A DNA stretch of 64,000 nucleotides from NCBI RefSeq assembly GCF_001429395.1, contig NZ_LMJT01000001.1, positions 708,024-772,023 of the forward strand. The letters run 5' to 3'. A program made the translations under genes and the position numbers. The notes under the pieces are model-generated. The model saw only the letters and a list, made by a program, of their open reading frames with translations, was not told where the DNA came from and did not search any database. Numbering within the stretch: the first letter of the stretch is position 1; every line of letters starts with the position of its first letter. This DNA is from Allobosea sp. Root381. GTDB taxonomy: Bacteria; Pseudomonadota; Alphaproteobacteria; Rhizobiales; Beijerinckiaceae. This document shows, one piece after another, positions 60,378-64,000 of this stretch.

Positions 60378-61549
60378 TGACGGAGCTCGCCTGGCTGCGG
60401 GACACGGCTGGCTCGGGGCCGGCCGGAACGGCGGGATCCCTGCAGGACCACGCGACGCCGGCCCTCGCCGAGGCTGACAGGCTGATGACGGTCTGCAATT
60501 CCTGCCGCTATTGCGAGGGGCTTTGCGCGGTCTTCCCGGCCATGGAGATGCGCCGGTCCTTCTCGGACGGGGATCTCAACTACCTCGCCAATCTCTGCCA
60601 CAACTGCGGCGCCTGCTACTACGATTGCCAGTTCTCGCCGCCGCACGAATTCGCGGTGCATGTCCCGGCGACGCTCGCCGAGGTGCGCACGCAATCCTAT
60701 GCGCATTATGCCTGGCCGCGCGCCTTCGCCGGCGTCTTCGAGCGCAACGGCCTGTTCATCGCCGTCGCCTTGGCCGCAGCCGTCACCGCGTTCATCGCCG
60801 GCTTCGTCGCCTGGACGGAGCCGGCCGTTCTGTTCGGGGTCCATACCGGCCCGGGCGCCTTTTACAGGCTGATGCCGCACAACACGATGGTCGCGATCTT
60901 CGGGCTCGCCTTTCTCTATGCGAATGTCGCGATCGCCATGGGCGCCCGCGCATTCTGGCGCGATATCGGCGCGCCCGGTGCAATCCCCGGCGACCGTCGC
61001 TCGCTCTGGCAGGCGGTGAAGGACGCAGGAAGCCTGCGCTATCTCGACGGAGGGCGCGCCGGCTGCATGAATGCAGGCGAGCGGCCAGACGACCGCCGCC
61101 GGGTCTACCATCACCTGACCTTCTACGGCTTCATGCTGTGCTTCGGTTCGACGTCGACGGCGACGCTCTATCACTACCTCCTGGGCATGCAGGCGCCCTA
61201 CCCCTGGTATGACCTGCCGGTGCTGCTCGGCACTCTCGGCGGCATCGGGCTCGTGATCGGCCCGATTGGCCTCATCGCAGAGAAATGGCGTCGCGATCCA
61301 CAGCTTCGCGAAGGTACGCCCTACGGCATGGACGCCGCCTTCCTGCTGATGCTGCTGCTGACGAGCGTGACCGGCCTCGCGCTGCTGTTTCTCCGCGCCA
61401 CGCCCGCCATGGGCCTGTTGCTGGCGCTCCATCTCGGCGTCGTCTTCGCTCTCTTCGTGACGATGCCCTATGGCAGGTTCGTCCATGGCATCTACCGGTT
61501 CCTGGCGCTCGTCCGGGCCGCGCAGGAGCGCCCGCGCGTCGGCCACTGA
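60374..61549 (+). CDS. tcuB: TcuB-like membrane iron-sulfur electron acceptor
   Basis: 391 residues, GTG start overlapping the flavoprotein stop. Two [4Fe-4S] motifs: C41-X2-C44-X2-C47-X3-C51 and C75-X2-C78-X2-C81-X3-C85, followed by several membrane helices with His residues (YHHLTFYGFMLCFG, LLALHLGVVFALF). TcuB (CitB) re-oxidises the TcuA flavin and feeds electrons to the quinone pool. One TcuB for two TcuA paralogues is unusual. Confidence 0.93.
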   Translation: MMTELAWLRDTAGSGPAGTAGSLQDHATPALAEADRLMTVCNSCRYCEGLCAVFPAMEMRRSFSDGDLNYLANLCHNCGACYYDCQFSPPHEFAVHVPATLAEVRTQSYAHYAWPRAFAGVFERNGLFIAVALAAAVTAFIAGFVAWTEPAVLFGVHTGPGAFYRLMPHNTMVAIFGLAFLYANVAIAMGARAFWRDIGAPGAIPGDRRSLWQAVKDAGSLRYLDGGRAGCMNAGERPDDRRRVYHHLTFYGFMLCFGSTSTATLYHYLLGMQAPYPWYDLPVLLGTLGGIGLVIGPIGLIAEKWRRDPQLREGTPYGMDAAFLLMLLLTSVTGLALLFLRATPAMGLLLALHLGVVFALFVTMPYGRFVHGIYRFLALVRAAQERPRVGH

Positions 61550-62076
61550 GATTTCAAGGCGCTGGCCTGCCCTCCTCGATGGCGCGCGGCCGAACCATCG
61601 AGCACATCTATCGAGCACATCTTCGGCATCGCCTGCATCATCACAGCCGATTCCCTTTCTGGAACGCCGATGATCCTGCCCGGCCGCGCCAGGCCGGCGT
61701 GCCACCGGGATCGCGGTGATGAACCTACCAGCGACCAAACATCATATTCGGCCCGATGATGTCGGCCTTTGACCTTGCATCGTCGTGTCCCGAACGCCGC
61801 ATGCCGCTTTTCGGGCCGATGCCATAATGAACTCTGCACGCGTCGCTTCGCCCGGCGACGGCAGGCAGTCTGCACCATTGCCAGACATTGAGAGCTTGCC
61901 GGGAAGCTGTCCTTCGCTACCGACGCGCGATGTCCGATGCAGCCTGCCGTGCGCGTCGGAAACGCCCCTGAGCGGTACCGACGGGTTGCGATCGGCCGGA
62001 GGTTGTCGTCAAGTCGGGCCAGCAGTGACCACTGCGGTCATTGTGAGCAGACTAAAAAACACCGGAGGACGCGCTC
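61550..62076. other. Non-coding region with a 13-bp tandem duplication
   Basis: About 527 bp without a credible gene. ATCGAGCACATCT is repeated in tandem at 61597-61609 and 61610-61622. ORFs here have no protein-like composition. The end carries GGAGGAC before the lyase ATG, so the promoter of the next gene lies in this gap. Confidence 0.5.
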
Positions 62077-63585
62077 ATGTCGATGAAGCCGCTGGGTCTC
62101 GGCACAGCCCTGCTTTGCTCGCTATCGCTATCGGCACTGGCGCAAACGGCGCCACCGCGGGACGAGTTCTTCTGGCTCGGCGAGATGAACAAGGCCACCC
62201 TCGTCATCAACAGCGACGAGGGCCTGCTCGACAAGGCGCTCGCGCCGAAGATCGCCGCCGGCGTCGCAAAAGTCATCGCCGAGGGCGGCAAGCCCGGAGC
62301 GAAGCGTCCCTCGACCGTGATCTCCTTCGAGCCGCTTCTGATCGAGGCCGCCGGTGTCGAGGTCACGCTTCTGCATGCAGGACGATCGAGCCAGGACATG
62401 CATGCGACCTACCGCGCCGCGATGCTGCGCGACGGACTGTTGCGCCTGGCCGATCAGCTGGAGAAGACTTCAGCCGCGCTGGTCTCGCTCGCCCGCACCC
62501 ATGCCGGCACCGTCGTGCCGAACTATACCAATGGCGTCGCCGCCCAGCCCAACAGCTACGGGCATTATCTGCTCGGCCATGTCGCGGGGCTCGATCGCGA
62601 CGCCCAGCGCATCCGCGAAGCCTATGCGCGCATCGACCGGTCGCCGATGGGCACCACCGTGCTCAACGGGACGAGTTGGCCGCTGAACCGCCAGCGCATG
62701 GCGGCTTTCCTCGGCTTCCCCGCGCTGGTCGACAATGCCTACGATGCCTCGCAGATCGCCTCCGCCGACCTGCCGGTCGAGATCGCAGGCATCGTCACGG
62801 GCACCGCGCTGCATGTTGGAGCCTTCGTCGAGGATGTGATGACGCAATATGCGCAATCACGCCCCTGGATCCTTTTGCAGGAGGGCGGCAGCAACACCTA
62901 TGTCTCGAGCGCCATGCCGCAGAAGCGCAATCCCGGCCTGCTGAACGGCACGCGCGAGGCCGCATCGGGCGTGTTGGCTCAGGCGCTGGGGCCGGTCTTC
63001 AAGGCGCATAATCTCGGCCCGGGAATGCCGGACGCCAAGGACGTCAAGGCCAATGCCGCGTTGATCGACAGCGCCGTCGCCTCGCTGCGCGATCTCGAGC
63101 GTATCGTGAAGGCGTTGGTGATCAGTCCTGATCGCGCGCTCGAAGAGCTCAACAGCGACTGGACCGCGTCGCAGGAACTCGCCGACTTGCTGATGCGCAA
63201 ATACAAGCTGCCCTTCCGCGTCGGCCATCATTTCGCATCCGAAGTCGTCGACCACGCCAAGGCCCATGACATCAAGCCGACGGCTTTCCCCTATGCCGAG
63301 GCGGTCCGGATCTTTGCGAGCACCGTCAAGGAGATGAAGGTCGAGGCCGGCGTCCTGCCGATGTCGGAGACCGAGTTCCGCGAGACCCTCGATCCCGTCG
63401 CCATCGTCAAGAACCGCGCTACCGTCGGCGGCCCGCAACCAGCCGAAATGGAGCGGATGCTGAAGGCGGCCGAAGCCTCCCTGGCCGCGCAGCGCGACTG
63501 GATCAAGGACAGGCGCGCGCATATCGAGGCGGCACTGAAGCGTCTCGACAGCGATTTCGATGCCATCGTGAAGAGCGCGAACTGA
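62077..63585 (+). CDS. Exported lyase of the fumarase/argininosuccinate lyase superfamily
   Basis: 502 residues with a predicted Sec signal peptide (residues 1-22, cleavage after SALA). The superfamily signature is SSAMPQKRNP at 277-286, preceded by GSNTY and followed by a C-terminal helix bundle. TSWPLNRQRMAAFLGFP and YTNGVAAQPNSYGHYLLGH correspond to argininosuccinate-lyase regions. The chain fits the beta-elimination lyases that release fumarate. Such enzymes are normally cytoplasmic, so an exported one is odd. Good ribosome site GGAGGAC. The substrate is unknown; C-N cleavage of an N-substituted aspartate is a guess. Confidence 0.82.
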   Translation: MSMKPLGLGTALLCSLSLSALAQTAPPRDEFFWLGEMNKATLVINSDEGLLDKALAPKIAAGVAKVIAEGGKPGAKRPSTVISFEPLLIEAAGVEVTLLHAGRSSQDMHATYRAAMLRDGLLRLADQLEKTSAALVSLARTHAGTVVPNYTNGVAAQPNSYGHYLLGHVAGLDRDAQRIREAYARIDRSPMGTTVLNGTSWPLNRQRMAAFLGFPALVDNAYDASQIASADLPVEIAGIVTGTALHVGAFVEDVMTQYAQSRPWILLQEGGSNTYVSSAMPQKRNPGLLNGTREAASGVLAQALGPVFKAHNLGPGMPDAKDVKANAALIDSAVASLRDLERIVKALVISPDRALEELNSDWTASQELADLLMRKYKLPFRVGHHFASEVVDHAKAHDIKPTAFPYAEAVRIFASTVKEMKVEAGVLPMSETEFRETLDPVAIVKNRATVGGPQPAEMERMLKAAEASLAAQRDWIKDRRAHIEAALKRLDSDFDAIVKSAN

Positions 63586-63722
63586 CGACCGAGAATGGCC
63601 ACGCGCCGTGATCGAAAGTCCGTTCTGAACTGAAAATCGCCTCCGGGTTCGACGCGAGCGGCCGTTTTCCGGGACATCCCAATGTCCGGAGCTGGCGCGC
63701 TGCCGGCGCAAAAAGCACGAAA

Positions 63723-63745
63723 AAGGGCGCCAGTTCGGCGCCCTT
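63723..63745. terminator. Bidirectional rho-independent terminator
   Basis: AAGGGCGCC / GGCGCCCTT with a 5-base loop between the ends of the lyase gene and the convergent RTX-like gene. On the reverse strand it is followed by TTTTT, so it terminates the RTX-like gene best; readthrough from the lyase gene may be partial. Confidence 0.75.
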
Positions 63746-63774
63746 CCTCGTTGTCGTCTGGACCTGTTTTCCGC

Positions 63775-64000
63775 TCAGACGAAGCGGAAGTCGTCCTGGG
63801 CGAGGCTGGCGAGCTGGATGCCCTTCAGCGTCAGCGTGGTGTCGGCATCGACGGTGAACACCGTGTCGTTGCCGACCTGCGCAGCCGCTTCCATCGCCGC
63901 CGCGAAATCGGCGAAGACGTCCGTGTCGAACTCGAGGACGTCCGAACTCGAGCCCGTCGTCCTGAAGTCGGTGACCGTGTCCTTGCCGAAGCCGGCCGCG
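63775..64000 (-). CDS. C-terminal end of an RTX/hemolysin-type calcium-binding protein (partial)
   Basis: The reverse-strand frame is open from the window edge to TGA at 63775-63777, about 74 residues. It contains GFGKDTVTDF, SDVLEFDTDVFADFAAAMEAA, GNDTVFTVDADTTLTLKGI and ends LASLAQDDFRFV. This is the typical end of secreted RTX proteins after the calcium-binding repeats, where the type I secretion signal sits. The start and repeats lie outside the window. Confidence 0.8.
   Translation of the reverse strand, partial: AAGFGKDTVTDFRTTGSSSDVLEFDTDVFADFAAAMEAAAQVGNDTVFTVDADTTLTLKGIQLASLAQDDFRFV

Noticed and set aside
61492..61878. A 128-codon reverse frame in the gap before the lyase
   Set aside because: Mostly basic, includes the end of tcuB antisense and has no protein-like pattern.
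1..64000. CRISPR arrays, rRNA genes, transposase genes and replication origins
   Set aside because: I saw no regularly spaced repeats, rRNA-like sequence, transposase motif or iteron cluster in the window.

Overview
The window is high-GC (by eye roughly two-thirds G+C), densely coded bacterial chromosome. Genes often overlap by 4 bp (ATGA or GTGA). Alphaproteobacterial hallmarks include a ligase-associated helicase/PdeM pair, an Irr-box-like iron control element, many periplasmic binding proteins and GntR/FCD regulators. I infer a soil or root-associated member of the Hyphomicrobiales, perhaps near Bosea; this is inference, not a phylogenetic result.

Layout. 1-4.1 kb: the end of a methyltransferase, a VOC protein, and the DNA-repair pair helicase-PdeM. 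4.29-9.27 kb: tRNA-Thr(GGT) followed by a small integrated element bounded by 25-bp direct copies of the tRNA 3' end. It carries an integrase cut off before its catalytic domain, a DNA N6-adenine methylase lacking its N-terminus, and an unknown protein overlapping the methylase. 9.4-13.8 kb: small secreted or envelope proteins (one broken by an in-frame stop) and a hybrid PAS histidine kinase. 14.0-17.2 kb: pxpABC 5-oxoprolinase and a LuxR-type regulator. 17.5-25.8 kb: hydroxamate-type siderophore uptake (AraC regulator, TonB receptor, binding protein, FhuB-like permease, ferric reductase, ATPase). 25.8-33.5 kb, on the opposite strand: a heme locus (TonB receptor, HutX-like, ChaN-like) followed by two exporter-fold ABC proteins and no HmuTUV importer. 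33.9-38.1 kb: two Gfo/Idh/MocA oxidoreductases and two binding-protein-fold genes without a permease.

38.3-63.6 kb is the most original part: a cluster for catabolism of polycarboxylates or 2-hydroxy acids. It holds a trans-aconitate methyltransferase, an operon prpF-like/mmgE/prpD/split chrA, a GntR regulator, a methylisocitrate-lyase-like gene, a ferric/polyamine-type ABC importer leading into Ldh, two D-2-hydroxyacid dehydrogenases, DUF4387 and an AtuA-like protein, a second MmgE/PrpD with a second GntR regulator, two TcuA-like flavoproteins around a third MmgE/PrpD, a TcuB-like electron acceptor, and a lyase of the fumarase/argininosuccinate lyase superfamily with a signal peptide. A 17-bp sequence containing GTCAAC-N-GTTGAC occurs identically (in opposite orientation) in two divergent promoter regions 10 kb apart. 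A TGTATACA motif occurs at two others. The cluster therefore looks like a two-regulator regulon. The substrate is unknown; tricarballylate/aconitate-like acids or an iminodisuccinate-like compound fit the families. The window ends in the C-terminus of an RTX-like protein.
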